Origin: Cricetomys ansorgei
Lineage: Eukaryota; Chordata; Mammalia; Rodentia; Nesomyidae
DNA: 64,000 nt
Direction of reading: 5' to 3'
NCBI GenBank assembly: GCA_026225945.1
Contig: JAMJFZ010004066.1
Coordinates: 808,001-872,000, forward strand
Below, in pieces: positions 8,901-18,260 of the stretch (positions are counted from its first letter, which is position 1; the number at the start of each line of letters is the position of its first letter). The notes beneath the pieces were generated by a model that ran no database searches, was not told the DNA's origin, and saw nothing but the letters and a program-made list of their open reading frames with translations. Position numbers and translations under genes: made by a program.

Positions 8901-11887
8901 CAGAGACGCCAGGCCACTGTGGAGCCCAGGTCCCTAGAGTCCCTGGAGCAACCCCACGCTTCCAACTCTAGTTCTGCATTCCAGTCAACACGAAGAGCCC
9001 AGTGTGTAAGCACCTTGTGCTTACTATCTCTTCACTCTGGACTCTAAAACTAACACAGGCATTTAAACACAAGCACAGAACAGGACAGGATCACAAACCC
9101 TGACAGGAACCAAACGGCAGGGGCAAGGAGGAGCCTGGCAAATTGGAGTCAAGTGTTACCATCACCATCATCATCATCATCGGCGGGTATCGATAAAGAG
9201 CCATGACACTTTCTGAGATGGAAAACCTGGACGGCCAAGGCGCAGGGTCTCGCCTCACATGGCTGACTTCCAAGCTCCTCTTCCCATCCTCTGATCTCTT
9301 CTTCTCCTTAGCACATGACCTCTAGGTATTTTATTGAATGGAAGCACCGCCCACCAACACACAGGCCTTCATGCATAATGAATAGAACCTTCACAGTGCA
9401 CCAACTCCCAGCTTCAGCTGGCTGACCTGATGCCATTTTACAGTCCCTGCCTAAGGTCTTCTTTATCTGGTGTTTAGGTTGAAGGAGAGCCTTGTAAAGT
9501 CCCTCCACTGGCATCAATACAATCAGATGCTTTTCTCGTGGGCAGACAACATTAGAACAGTTGTTCCAGTCAAGGGCCACTGAGTAGACAATTGCTGGTG
9601 CTCCAAATTAGCACGCTTTCTGCATCCCAGAGTCCACTCCTAAGACGCTGTTTCCAATAGCTAAGGAGGTGACCTTTTGGCTGTAGTTCAGGCCACTGGA
9701 TAAACAGCTTAATACTTGAGAATAAGTTCAGATAGAGCCCAACAGTGAAGTGTTGCATTAAGTACAGCTGAATCACAGTTGCATACCTGAGAGCCAAGCA
9801 CACAGGGGAAGATAAGGAGAAGGATGGAGCGCACAGGCCATTGCATGACTTCATATCATCTGAGCACAAAACCACTGCTGTCATAAAGTCGCTTGCTCAT
9901 GACAGGAGAGAGTCAGTCTTGAGTATCAAACTCGGGTTGTCAAGCTTGGCAGCAAGCACTTTACCCACTAAACCATTTCACCAGCCCACCCCCCATTCTT
10001 ATTCTGAGACATCCGCAATCATCCTGCCAGGACTACGTGCCGAAAGGGACCCACTCCGCAGGCCTCGTCAGCCTCTACTCACACAAATGGCTTTTCTCCG
10101 GTGTGAATCAGGACGTGTCGGCTCAAATGGTAGTCTCTGATGAAGGCTTTGCCACAGCCCTCATAGTCACAAACAAATGGCCTCTAGAAGAAAAAAAGGG
10201 TGGATGAAGGAAAAGCTTTTTACATTCATTCATTTAGTGTGTGTGCACACGTGTGTGTTTGCACCACTGCATCCATGTGGAGGTCAAGGGACAACTTTCG
10301 GGAATCAGTTCTCTCCTTCTACCCCTGTGTTCCAGGAATCCAGGTCCTCAGGTCTGACTGCAAATGCCCTGTCTCACTGAGCCATCCCATTGGCTCTGTT
10401 ATTATTAAAAGGCTGGTTTGTGGTAGACAGAGCCTCAGATTTCCTCTCCAGGGATGTGTCCATTCAGGAAGGTGCCTGCTAAACTTAGGCAAGGCCTAAT
10501 TTTGCTACATCAAGTACCATTCCATAAACACCCCATCTTTTCACGGGGTCACTGTGATAAGCAGACTTTTGCCCTACGAACAGACAGCATCTGAAATAAG
10601 CAGGCTAACCTGCTCCTATGAGGGACCAGGCTTCCCCAGCAAACCCCTTTTTAAGATTACTTTGATAATAGCACGTATGGTCTGCACATCTCTCTACCAC
10701 AGCACCATTTCAGTAGTCGAAGATAACCCAGGGCAGAGAAAAGGGCGGATTATGTCTCATCCCAGGCAAGCTTAATGTCTGTACTAAGAGATGCCAGGGA
10801 CAGATAGGGCAAAGTGTTTCTCACAGCTGAAAGAAGCTCATGGGTGCAAGGGCAAGCAAACAACTCCCAGCCCTGACTGCAATCTCCACTGGGACCTTGG
10901 AGGTAACTGACGGGATGCTCTTGAGAATCCACAGTAAAGCTGCATCATGTCCTAACATCCTGTTTGGTGTACCTAACTATGGAAATACTAGGAAATCCAG
11001 GAGGGTAGTAACAAGGCCTCAATCACAGTACTAGACAGCCAGCGGACACAAGGACACGAGTGAGCCTCACTGCCCAGCAGAGTCAAAGAACCTTGGTCAG
11101 CTCCAGTACCAGAGCAGATTCGTTACTAGAGAAATTATTGTTGCATTTGGGACAATAAACTCAACTTCAAGTGTCCAACCTGTACGATATTGGCAGTATC
11201 CAAGTGCAGCATTCTGCTCTAGAAGGAAAAGGCCAGCTCTGGCTCGTACACAGGAACAAAGAAAGGTCAAAATGTGGGAACAGAATGGGCAAGGAGAAGG
11301 GGGGTAAAGTCACAAAGGATGTTATGAGTGATGGCAGTGGATGGGTAAGTATGTCAAGAAAGGGTCCAGGCTGCATAAAACATGAGGAGCCAGGAGGAAA
11401 GGCCAACAGGAAGACTTTTTACCTGTCCACCTTTGCCCAGCCTTGGTACCTGACCAAAGCCCTCCTGCAATTAAAGGGCTGCACACTGGCAGCTTGCAGG
11501 GAACCCTTAAGCCTTCCCCAGCAGCAGCTCTAGGAGGGGGAGATTCTGCATGGGTGTGTCTGGTGTAGCTGACTTCCGGATCCCTGTACCGGTCTGACCC
11601 CAACTAAAGAGGACAGAGGCAGGGCAGCCCGAGAGCTCCGAGCCACCAGACCCCCGTCCTTGCCCGGCCAAGGCCTGGTAAGGCCAGGTTACCTCCCCAG
11701 TGTGCCTGCACAGGTGCGCATCTAGCTTCCAGGCTTTGTTGTAACTGGCGCCGCAGTCCGGGAAGGAGCAGATGAACCTGCTGGGGAGCGCGGGGCGCGG
11801 CGGGGCGGGGCCCGCACAGGTCGCCACGAACGCGTCCGCGATGGTCAGGGACGACACGGCTTCCGCGACCGACACCCGCGGCTCCAG
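2764..11887 (-). CDS. Gtf3a: Transcription factor IIIA, complete nine-exon coding region
   Basis: TFIIIA binds the internal control region of 5S rRNA genes and recruits TFIIIC/TFIIIB and RNA polymerase III; it also binds 5S rRNA itself as a storage and transport particle. Nine exons join without a frame break into 363 residues (the human protein is about 365). There are nine C2H2 fingers, with metal ligands at C40/C45/H58/H62 (F1), C70/C75/H88/H92 (F2), C100/C105/H118/H123 (F3), C132/C137/H150/H154 (F4), C162/C167/H180/H184 (F5), C189/C193/H206/H211 (F6), C217/C220/H233/H237 (F7), C246/C251/H264/H269 (F8) and C277/C282/H295/H299 (F9). Finger 6 carries the TWT-type helix word typical of TFIIIA. 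The tail keeps [17 protein letters not shown], the conserved C-terminal activation motif. The start is placed at CTG 11887-11885, where homology begins; the first in-frame ATG inside the conserved protein is codon 207. All ligands are present and nothing looks broken. Confidence 0.96.
3122..3181 (-). CDS. Gtf3a: Gtf3a exon 8 (end of finger 9)
   Basis: The exon is exactly 20 codons (residues 290-309). The acceptor is ccctgctctgcag and the donor is gtaagt at 3121. It supplies the two zinc-binding histidines of finger 9 and the basic segment [10 protein letters not shown]. Confidence 0.93.
3229..3310 (+). repeat. B2-type SINE fragment
   Basis: The element keeps the head (agctggagaggctgcttagtgg) and the box B-like region (aggacccaggttcagttacc) of rodent B2/B3 elements, then degenerates. 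It lies in Gtf3a intron 8 close to exon 8. Confidence 0.6.
3968..4092 (+). repeat. MER5A-like hAT-Charlie relic
   Basis: The run from 'gagtgcttgttaaaatagg' to 'gcatctctagcgagttctcc' follows the interior of MER5A, an ancient mammalian non-autonomous hAT element. It lies in the intron between Gtf3a exons 7 and 8. It is identified by eye, and both ends are eroded. Confidence 0.55.
4157..4386 (-). CDS. Gtf3a: Gtf3a exon 7 (fingers 7, 8 and first half of 9)
   Basis: This is the largest internal exon, at 230 bp. The acceptor is tgtctccctcccag and the donor is gtgagt at 4156. It encodes residues 213-289, including [18 protein letters not shown] (finger 7), [12 protein letters not shown] (finger 8) and [15 protein letters not shown] (finger 9). 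These three fingers contact box A of the 5S gene in the known Xenopus structure. Confidence 0.97.
4853..4933 (-). CDS. Gtf3a: Gtf3a exon 6 (finger 6)
   Basis: The exon is 81 bp. The acceptor is ttcccaacag and the donor is gtgagg at 4852. It encodes residues 186-213 with YLCQKGCSF and the TWTGLLKH helix. Finger 6 has the short C-x3-C spacing typical of TFIIIA and is a main 5S RNA contact. It contains the first methionine codon of the protein (residue 207). Confidence 0.95.
5406..5479 (-). CDS. Gtf3a: Gtf3a exon 5 (finger 5)
   Basis: The exon is 74 bp. The acceptor is tactttcccag and the donor is gtacgt at 5405. It encodes [19 protein letters not shown] with a split arginine codon at the start and a split glycine codon at the end; both splice phases match the neighbouring exons. 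Confidence 0.95.
5844..5999 (+). repeat. B2/B3-type SINE
   Basis: A tRNA-like head (gagctgcaaagatggctcatc), the tgctcttccagaagacccga box B region and the ggatctgacaatcac body are all present. It runs directly into an AT-rich tract, and is intronic in Gtf3a. Confidence 0.8.
5987..6091. repeat. AT-rich low-complexity tract with (TA)n cores
   Basis: About 100 bases are almost pure A/T, with two TA dinucleotide runs around 6048-6064 and 6071-6082. The tract probably grew from the A-rich tail of the SINE before it. Confidence 0.85.
6213..6410 (+). repeat. ID-like head followed by a diverged B1
   Basis: Positions 6213-6240 resemble the start of ID elements (gggctgggggtgcagctcag). From 6279 the sequence follows B1 (tgggcacggtggcacatgcctg, gcctgagctacgtagcaag) with many changes. 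Confidence 0.65.
6950..7038 (-). CDS. Gtf3a: Gtf3a exon 4 (finger 4)
   Basis: The exon is 89 bp. The acceptor is acgtttgtaacag and the donor is gtgggt at 6949. It encodes [19 protein letters not shown] and the linker HTNEPLF. Finger 4 is a principal 5S RNA-binding finger in TFIIIA. Its phase fits exon 3 only if exon 3 ends ...TAT GTA, which fixes that donor. Confidence 0.95.
7105..7298 (+). repeat. B2/B3-type SINE
   Basis: A near full-length element: head gggctggaggtggctcagtg, cttgcagaggacccaggt box B region, 'ctgactccctcttctgatct' body and a CA-rich end (cgcaggcaaaacac). It is intronic in Gtf3a. Confidence 0.85.
7577..7673 (-). CDS. Gtf3a: Gtf3a exon 3 (finger 3)
   Basis: The exon is 97 bp. 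The acceptor is aatctcttgcag and the donor is gtgagt at 7576. It encodes [19 protein letters not shown] and the DPQKQYV linker. An alternative GT three bases earlier (gtagtg) would break the match to the following cysteine, so the gtgagt site is preferred. Confidence 0.95.
7731..7947 (-). mobile_element. URR1-type hAT element with 8-bp target duplication
   Basis: The ends (cagcagttttcaaactgtg and the complement of aaggttgagaagcactg) and the interior (atcagatatttacgttatga, ttttacagttgggggtcacc) match the rodent non-autonomous hAT family URR1. The flanks gtttaggg (7723-7730) and gtttaagt (7948-7955) agree at 6 of 8 bases, which fits a hAT 8-bp duplication. The element lies 57 bases before Gtf3a exon 3. 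Confidence 0.8.
7967..8196 (+). repeat. B2/B3-type SINE
   Basis: This near complete copy has the head agctggagagatggctcagc, box B ggacccaggttcggttccc, body ggggatctgatgccctcttc, and an A/T-rich tail. It starts just after the URR1 copy. Confidence 0.88.
9905..9993 (-). repeat. B3-type SINE fragment, antisense
   Basis: The segment reads in the antisense direction of B3 heads (tatcaaactcgggttgtcaa ... cagcaagcactttacccact ... accagccc). Only the head half remains. It lies just upstream of Gtf3a exon 2 in transcript terms. Confidence 0.55.
10083..10183 (-). CDS. Gtf3a: Gtf3a exon 2 (finger 2)
   Basis: The exon is 101 bp. The acceptor is ttttttcttctag and the donor is gtgagt at 10082. It encodes [14 protein letters not shown] and [19 protein letters not shown], with a valine codon split to the next exon. 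It joins exon 1 exactly at HTGE/RPF. Confidence 0.96.
10221..10394 (-). repeat. B3/B4-type SINE, antisense
   Basis: The GT-rich start (gtgtgtgcacacgtgtgtg), then 'ggaggtcaagggacaacttt' and the tail 'ctgtctcactgagccatccc' are the reverse complement of a B3-like element. It is intronic in Gtf3a. Confidence 0.7.
11693..11887 (-). CDS. Gtf3a: Gtf3a exon 1 (CTG start, N-terminus and finger 1)
   Basis: The exon is 65 codons from CTG 11887-11885 to the donor gtaacc at 11692. The first residues ([19 protein letters not shown] after the start) line up with mammalian TFIIIA N-termini, and finger 1 is [19 protein letters not shown]. The CTG sits in a strong initiation context (A at -3, G at +4). The frame stays open upstream with ATGs at 12055 and 12160, but those lie among the promoter elements and have no homology. 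Confidence 0.9.
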
Positions 11888-12165
11888 GGTGACGCGGCCG
11901 CGCCCGGGCCGAGGCGGGGCAGCCACGTGCCGCTCGCTGGACGCCGGGCAGGAGGTAGCGGCGCACCCGCCCCGGGAAATCTCCACACTTCCGGGCCCGC
12001 CGCCCCGCAGGGCTCCAGGTCCCGCCCCTGCCCCATCCGCGCCACGACTGCGCATGCTCCCGGAGGCCTGGCGGGTGAGCCTGGCTGCGCATGCGTCTGG
12101 ACGACCTTGGCCAGGCCCGCTTTGCGAGCTGCGTTCGCGGCGCAGGGAAACCGGAAGCACTGCTT
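11745..12165. promoter_or_regulatory. CpG-island promoter of Gtf3a
   Basis: CpG density is far higher here than anywhere else in the window. Within it are two NRF1-type sites (TGCGCATGCT at 12049-12058, TGCGCATGCG at 12086-12095), two ETS-type sites (CACTTCCGG at 11986-11994, ACCGGAAGC at 12150-12158), an E-box CACGTG near 11925 and GC boxes. There is no TATA box. This is a typical housekeeping promoter. The start site is probably between about 11900 and 12050; that is inferred. Confidence 0.8.
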
Positions 12166-13768
12166 AAAGGTTCAGAGTACCAGCCTGGCGTAACATAAGG
12201 TAACCTGTTCTCCGCGTTCCAGGTTTGCCCTCTGCTTCCTGCTGCAAGCCCCAGGGCACCGTGGTTCCCAAGCTTGCCCGCTCCTTCTAATGACGTGGAG
12301 ATTTTTCAGAATTAAAGCCCAGAACTTACCTGGACCAATAAAACCGTAATTTCCGAGAGCTAATGTGCTGGCTAGTATTTTGTCAACTTTCTTATCACTG
12401 AGTCCTCAAGTGTTTGGGGCTCTTTTCGTCCGTTGTATTCCCTCCTTCCCTTGGCTCGATTTAATCTCTGAAATGGCCGAGACTGAAAAATACCCCTTTT
12501 GAATTCCTTACTAACGAGGCGGTGAGCGTCTATGAAAGGCTGACCTCTTACTGATAGGTGAATGAAAACAGCCATGGGAAATCGTAAAGTCTTTTTCATG
12601 ACTATCTTCCCTGCAGCATGTGCTGAAGGCACACTGTCCCCGTCAGACTAATCCACATGAACTAACTGGAGGGATAGAAGGTGGTCTCAACAAACCAGGT
12701 TCAGAAAGGCCTGGGGCGGAGAGACTTGTTCACCTGACAGTCTCGGTGTCTCGCTTTTGGGATCTCACGCGCACTCCTCTGCTCCTCCATTTCCTGTCCC
12801 CTGCACATGTGTGTATTGCCGGCTGTCTCTCACTTCAGTCCCCTTCTCGCTCTCCTTCCTCACCCTCCATCTCATCACGAGCTTCAGACACCCCCGCCCA
12901 GCCCCAGTCCTCTCCCTACCTCTCTGTCTCCTCTTTTCTCTGAAGATCAACTTCTAGAAGATTCTAAGGCCCTGCCCCTCCAAGGATTTTGGTCTCAGCC
13001 TAGCAGCCTGGACTTTGCACTGTCTTCTCCATTCTCCCCTCCTAGCTAATAATCCTGGTTGACAATATGCGGCCCAACTAGGACTCAGGCTCTTCCCGGA
13101 CCCAGACATCTCAGACCCACTGGGAATGATTGGAGTCACGAGGGTCAAAGTCAAACATTAACACAGACAGAACTGTTGCATCCCTGTCCTAGCTAGTGAA
13201 TTTTGTTTACTAGCCTTTTCAATCGCATGACTTTGTTATTCACAGAAGGGGCATTATTTTTGAATATTTTTTTCTCATCCTTGGATTCTGAGCCCAACTT
13301 TGAGACTACTTTAATGCTATGAATCAGAAGCAACGGTGTGTAATTTCCAAGCCTAGGTCTCAAGAAAACTTACCTGTGCCCTCCCCACCCCCGCCTTTGT
13401 CACTAGGATGAAATTTCTGCACTAGTCTATCCCAAGAAGAAAAGACTGGAGGAACAAAGCTAAGCCACACCAACTGAGCCCAATCTGGATAAGCCGATTC
13501 ACAGCTCTGAGGCAATGCATGGCTGTAGGCCATTGTGTTACAGAGTGGTTTGCTCTGGGCAACGACTTGGTAGCGGTAACCAGAACACTCTTGGCTGGCT
13601 AATGCTCACATAAGAAACACGCTCAGCCAACAAATGTACTCAGATTTATCTCCATCATCTTCTAAAAAAAATGTTTCCTAGATCCCTGTGATTACCCCAT
13701 TCATACCCCTCCCCTCCATTGCCACATCAGTTAAAGACACCATCCTCCTCTGTGCCCATTCACGCCTT

Positions 13769-13801
13769 CATCATCACCACCATCATCACCATCATCATCA
13801 T

Positions 13802-13836
<35 letters not shown>

Positions 13837-13838
13837 CT
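13769..13838. repeat. (CAT)n/(CAC)n trinucleotide microsatellite
   Basis: About 70 bases of interrupted CAT and CAC triplets, ending in ten or so perfect CAT units. Confidence 0.9.
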
Positions 13839-14394
13839 AAGACTTTAAACACGCACAAAAATGGGACGGCCCAGCATATCCAAACCTCCTTGTCCCTGTG
13901 AGGTCCACCTGCCTAACCACAGATGTACCACTGTTGTAGATTAGAATTACTTACTTGTTTTCAATTATGCCCAAGGAAGACCTTGGAGTTCCCAGGGCAG
14001 GCCATGATTCTATCAGAGACGGGATATTTAGGGGAGACTTCAGTTCACCCTGAACTACGTGAAGAGAATTCCACCACCCATGGGCTATCCTTTCCCCGAG
14101 CTATTCCAGGTATCCTCTGGTCTCTGGTTATTCCATCCAGACCTTTAAAACCGTTTGACATTTGTGATTTCATCAGGTAGAACCCATTGAAAACCAGGTA
14201 ACCCTCTCACCACACCACAGCCAGTAACTGAGAAAGAAGTCCCTTCCAGAAGCTGGCCCCTTCCAGCTCCAACACTGTCTGTTACTGGAGCAGAGGTCTG
14301 GTATTGAGTGAGTTATCCTACAGCTGGAAGGGAGACGGCATATGAGTGCTTAGATGAAATAGCCATTGAGCTACCCAAGTGGTTAGAGACATGG

Positions 14395-14560
14395 ACTTGA
14401 CTTTGCATCCTGTTTCCTAGTTGACCTTGAGTCAGTTCATTAATTTCTCTGAAATCTGTTTTCTGTAAATAGCAACCATAATGTCTGTGTAAGTTGTGGT
14501 TAACTCATGTGAGGTGCTTAATATCGGACCAAGTAACCCAAGCAGTGGCCTGCTCCCTGC
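14395..14560 (+). repeat. MIR-like ancient SINE relic
   Basis: The order 'gttgaccttgagtcagttca', 'aatttctctgaaatctgttt', 'gtgaggtgcttaatatcgga' follows the MIR core and 3' half. It is highly diverged. Confidence 0.45.
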
Positions 14561-14566
14561 AGTAGA

Positions 14567-14588
14567 TGTAGATCTGATCAGATCTACA
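14567..14588. repeat. 22-bp perfect palindrome
   Basis: The 22 bases read identically on both strands. The core is AGATCTGATCAGATCT, with TGT/ACA flanks (14567-14588). There is no spacer. No function is evident. Confidence 0.9.
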
Positions 14589-14619
14589 GTAGGCTGAGGC
14601 TCAGCTCCATCTTTCTTTT

Positions 14620-14788
14620 TCTTTTTTAATGGTTTATTTAATTTTGTTTTATGTGCATTGGTGTGAGGGCATCACATCCCCTGGAACTGGAGTTTAGACA
14701 GCTGTGAGCTGCCAGGTGCATGCTAGAATTGAACCCAGGTCCTCTGGAAGAGCAGCCAATGCTCTTAACCACTGAGCCATCTCTCCTC
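14620..14788 (-). repeat. B3-type SINE, antisense
   Basis: From 'tttaatggtttatttaattt' through 'ggcatcacatcccctggaac' to 'cttaaccactgagccatctc' it is the reverse complement of the usual B3 body and head. Confidence 0.85.
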
Positions 14789-15084
14789 ACACTCTGTCTT
14801 TCTAAGGCAGTCTGCTCCTTGCCTTCCTTGAGCTTCTTGACTTGTATGTTTTTAAGCTTCTGCAGTGGAGAAGTCTATGTGGCAAAGTCCCAACAGTGGC
14901 CTCTGGCCAGCAGCCACCCCAGGCCCTCAGTCAGCAGCTCTTGGAGGATCTTGCTGCGGTCACACCTTCAGAAAAACACTCTAACCCCTGCTTATTTCTT
15001 CCTTGCAGCTTGGGAGAGACCCTAAGTAGAAAGACCAGATGAGCTGTGTGTAGACTCTGGACCCACAGAAACTGAGTGGTTGTG

Positions 15085-15240
15085 GGTCTGGGCGTGGTGG
15101 CACACGCCTTTAATCCCAGCACTCGGGAGGCAGAGGCAGGTGGATTTCTGTAAATTCGAAGCCAGTCTGATTACATAGCAAGTTCCAGGACAGCTAGGGC
15201 TGTCTCAAAAAACAAAACACCAAACCAAACACAAAAAATT
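15085..15240 (+). repeat. B1 SINE with A-rich tail
   Basis: Full B1 path: ctgggcgtggtggcacacgc, cccagcactcgggaggcaga, then an A-rich tail with CAAAA motifs. A second A run of about 16 lies at 15260-15276. Confidence 0.92.
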
Positions 15241-16008
15241 AAATGCATGTTGCGAAACCAAAAAAAAAAAAAAAAGGTCAATGTGGGAATGTCCAAGGAT
15301 TAGGAGTGTGTCGAAGCTGGCATTTGAACCCCCCATCACCTTTAGGGTTTGAAAATGGAAGGTGTTTGGCTGCTCCTCACTTTAGCCCTGGCCAGAACCC
15401 AGCTAAATATTAAATACTGCCTTCTCACAGAAGCAAAGGAATGCGGCTTGGTTGGTGCTTACCTGGGCTGTAGCTGGAAGCCTAGGGATGAGTCCATTCA
15501 CTGATAAGGTGCCTTCCTCCTTTTCTCTGTGGAACCATACCTCATGCTGAAGGCGCCCTTGCAAGACCTTGACACTTAGACTTGAGCTCTACATGCAAAC
15601 AAGCCCTCTCCAATACCCTTGCCTTAACCAATGGATCCCAACCCTGGGTACCAAAGACCCTCCCCTGTTTGTGGCCCTATATACGTACCCTTCATTCTGC
15701 TTTAAAGTGGGGACGCCCCCCCGAAGCGTGTTCCCGAGTGTCTGTCCACTCCTCAGCTCACCAGAGGTCCTCCTAGGACAAGGCAGGATGCCGTAAACCC
15801 ACAGCCACCCGGCCACGCTGTGTCCTCCCTGCCTCATCCCTCAGCCTGGAGCCGGCCCACGGCTGGGACACCCCAGGGGACTACAGGCCAACATTTTGTA
15901 CTTCACAAAATAACTCTATATCTGATGGTGCTGAACTGTCCCAGGAGGCAATAGCTGAGCGAAAGCGGCCCGTTTGGGAACCAGGGAAGACTCTGACACA
16001 GAATCTAG

Positions 16009-16298
16009 TCATTTTTAAAATGTTCATTATTTTATGCATTTGGAAGCTTTGCCTGTCTGTATACATGGCCTCGTGTATGGACAGTGCTTTGAATTTTTTT
16101 ATTATTTTATGGGTATGGGTGCTTTGTCCGTATGTACCATGTGTGTACAGGGCTCACCAATGCCAGAAGACTGTGGCAGATCCCCCTGGAAATGGAGTTA
16201 CAGAAGTTTTTGGGCCACCATGTGAGTGCTGGGGACTGGACTCCTGCCGTCGGGAAGAGCAGCCACTGCTCCTAGCCACTGAGCCTTCTCTCCAGCCT
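16009..16298 (-). repeat. Two B3-type SINE segments, antisense
   Basis: A truncated tail piece (16019-16090) is followed by a nearly full antisense element (16097-16298) with 'gatccccctggaaatggagt' and 'tagccactgagccttctctc'. The repeated 'attattttatg' starts suggest two separate insertions. Confidence 0.75.
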
Positions 16299-16596
16299 GA
16301 ATTCCTCCATGTTTTGTTTCTTCCTAACCCAAAACTCGGATGTATAGCGTGCTAGGAATAGGTGTCTGTGAGGTACCACTGGGACCACACACTCCGTTAT
16401 GGTCTGCCCTAGGAAGTCTTCGTATGTGATTCCATTTGTCCCAAGTTTGCTTTTTTTTTTTTTTTTAACTGCTGAAAATTAAACACAACCCAAAGCTTTA
16501 TCCCCGAACGTGCCTTGAACTTAAAAAAGCAGCAGCACCTGCCCTTCCCTCTCATTTGAGCAGCGGGCAGGGTCTGTGTAGCTCACTGTGTAGAGT

Positions 16597-16763
16597 TTTG
16601 TTTGTTTTTTTGTGTTTGGTTTTTCGAGACAAAGTTTCTCTGTTGTCTCTCTGGCCGTCCTGGAACTCACTCTGTAGACCAGGGTGGCCTCGAACTCACA
16701 GAGATCCGCCTGCCTCTGCCTCCCAAAGTGCTGGGATTAAATGTGTGGGCCGCTCCACCCAAC
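16597..16763 (-). repeat. B1 SINE, antisense
   Basis: A T-rich start, then ggtttttcgagacaaagttt, ctggaactcactctgtagac, tgcctctgcctcccaaagtg in the antisense direction. It is a near complete copy. Confidence 0.93.
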
Positions 16764-16924
16764 ATGTTCTTTATGCTTTTGTGAGCCAGGGAATGGGGTA
16801 GAAAGCTCTTTGGGTTGGCTCCAATTGCTACTACCTGCATGTGACTCATGTGGCAGGCCCCACGTTGTACTGGCTCATCCGAAGAGTAGAGGGCACCCTG
16901 TGCAGCCCCCTCAAACTGGGGTCT

Positions 16925-16995
16925 CAAGCTTCATAGGACAGCTCTGCAAGTTACTTGACCTCTGCTCCTCAGCGGGCCCATCAGCCACCTCACAG
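16925..16995 (+). repeat. MIR-like fragment
   Basis: The words 'ctctgcaagttacttgacct' and 'ctgctcctcagcgggcccat' follow the conserved MIR segment. Short and diverged. Confidence 0.35.
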
Positions 16996-17069
16996 TGAGC
17001 AAGGCTTAACCAACCCAGCTAGAACACAGAGCAAAGCCGGTGGCCGAGGGGAACTGTTCTGAGCTTGGT

Positions 17070-17800
17070 AACTCTCATCACCGTGGTTTCTGTGATCTGC
17101 ATGTCAATCAGGAAATACCACGTGTCTGTAGACAGCCGCTGACAGCGTGCTGTACTGGTGGCTGGTAATGAGCGCTGTTGAGAGACAAGGATTCCAAAAA
17201 AAATCTAACCACGTCGCCCCAGCCACACAACACCTCCCCTGCAGCTACCTACATTCTCGCTACAGGCCAGTCTTCTCGAAAGGCTTGGGAAGTTTCTGTC
17301 TAATCACGCAGTGAGGGCAAGCCGCCACTTGTGGCTTCATCCTTGCCCCTGGCTGTACCATCAGCAGAAGCCTCACAATCTCCACACCCATCCTGTGAAT
17401 CTTCCCCGTGATGTTTGCTTATCTCAAATCATGGAGCAGACACTGTCGAGGCATGGCTCCATCGAGTCTTCTTTATTATCGGCCTATCACATGACTCCAG
17501 ACCGGCTTCTCTGATTAGCCCTCCCCTCCCTTGGTCGGATCATGTTTTCCTGCAGCTGTAATAGCTCTGCCAGGGTGTTGCCACGAGCCTGTGCTTAATC
17601 ACTGCCATCCACTTCAGATCCATTTTAGTTCGCAGGAGCCGGATTCTGTCTAGTGCACGAGGCTTAATTGCTCTCTGATTACCCTTGGGGTCAGGCACAG
17701 GAACTCGCAGTCTCCATCTGCAACGCACAGGGGTTTTGTGTTTGATAATTTCCCCTGACAGCCAGCAGAAACGTGCCTGGCAGAGGTGAGCAGACACCTT
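17070..17800. promoter_or_regulatory. Enhancer-like repeat-free block
   Basis: About 730 bases without a recognisable repeat, with several GATTA/TAATC words (ctgattagccc, cttaatcactg, cttaattgctc, ctgattaccct) of the kind bound by homeodomain proteins. Open frames cross it but show no protein likeness. Conservation cannot be tested here, so the call is an inference from texture. Confidence 0.35.
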
Positions 17801-18179
17801 TGGGGAGCCATTGCCCCATTTCTGCCTGGCTTCTTGGCTTACTTTGGAGGCAGGATCCATCCATCTCTCTTCCCTTCCACTGACACCATTTTGATCCAGT
17901 TTACCCTGGTCACACCTGACTCCAGCTACAGCCAGCATCTGCACCCACCCTCTCGGATCCTTTCTCTCCGCTGCTGCCTGGGGATCCGTCTCAGATTCCA
18001 GTACTTTGGGGAACAACCCGCCATCATGGGCATAGAGTCGCAGTTCCTTTCTAGCGTAGTGCAAGGTCTCACAGCCCCGTCAGTATCTCCGGGCCTCCTT
18101 TCTCACAGTCCCACAGCTCCCAAGGACGGCTGGCCCAGCTGTCTTCGCCAAGCCCCTCCCCACTGCTATGCAGACCCTC

Positions 18180-18260
18180 CCAGATGCAGTAGACCCCTCT
18201 GTATTCAAAAGTTCTACATCCACAAACTCAACCAATCCTGGACTGAAATGGACAGGCATT
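18180..18260 (+). repeat. Tigger/MER2-like DNA transposon relic
   Basis: The run 'agtagacccctctgtattca' ... 'ctacatccacaaactcaacc' ... 'ctggactgaaa' follows the terminal part of mariner/Tigger-type elements that start near 'cagtggaccctctgtatcc'. Only one end is recognisable. Confidence 0.5.

Larger units (their letters stand above)
12171..14566. other. Intergenic, upstream of Gtf3a; no gene found
   Basis: I see no splice-consistent exon series and no rodent SINE of note. It holds a CAT/CAC microsatellite (13769-13838) and a MIR-like patch near 14395-14560. The stretch 12230-12700 is single-copy in appearance and adjoins the CpG island, so promoter-proximal control is possible but unproven. 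Confidence 0.5.

Noticed and set aside
11507..11692. Continuation of the exon 1 frame past the donor
   Set aside because: The GT donor at 11692 joins exactly to exon 2 and finger 2; read-through sequence has no homology.
17540..18064. 174-codon open frame on the minus strand
   Set aside because: No recognised domain, no promoter or splice context; composition like non-coding DNA. It overlaps the enhancer-like block.
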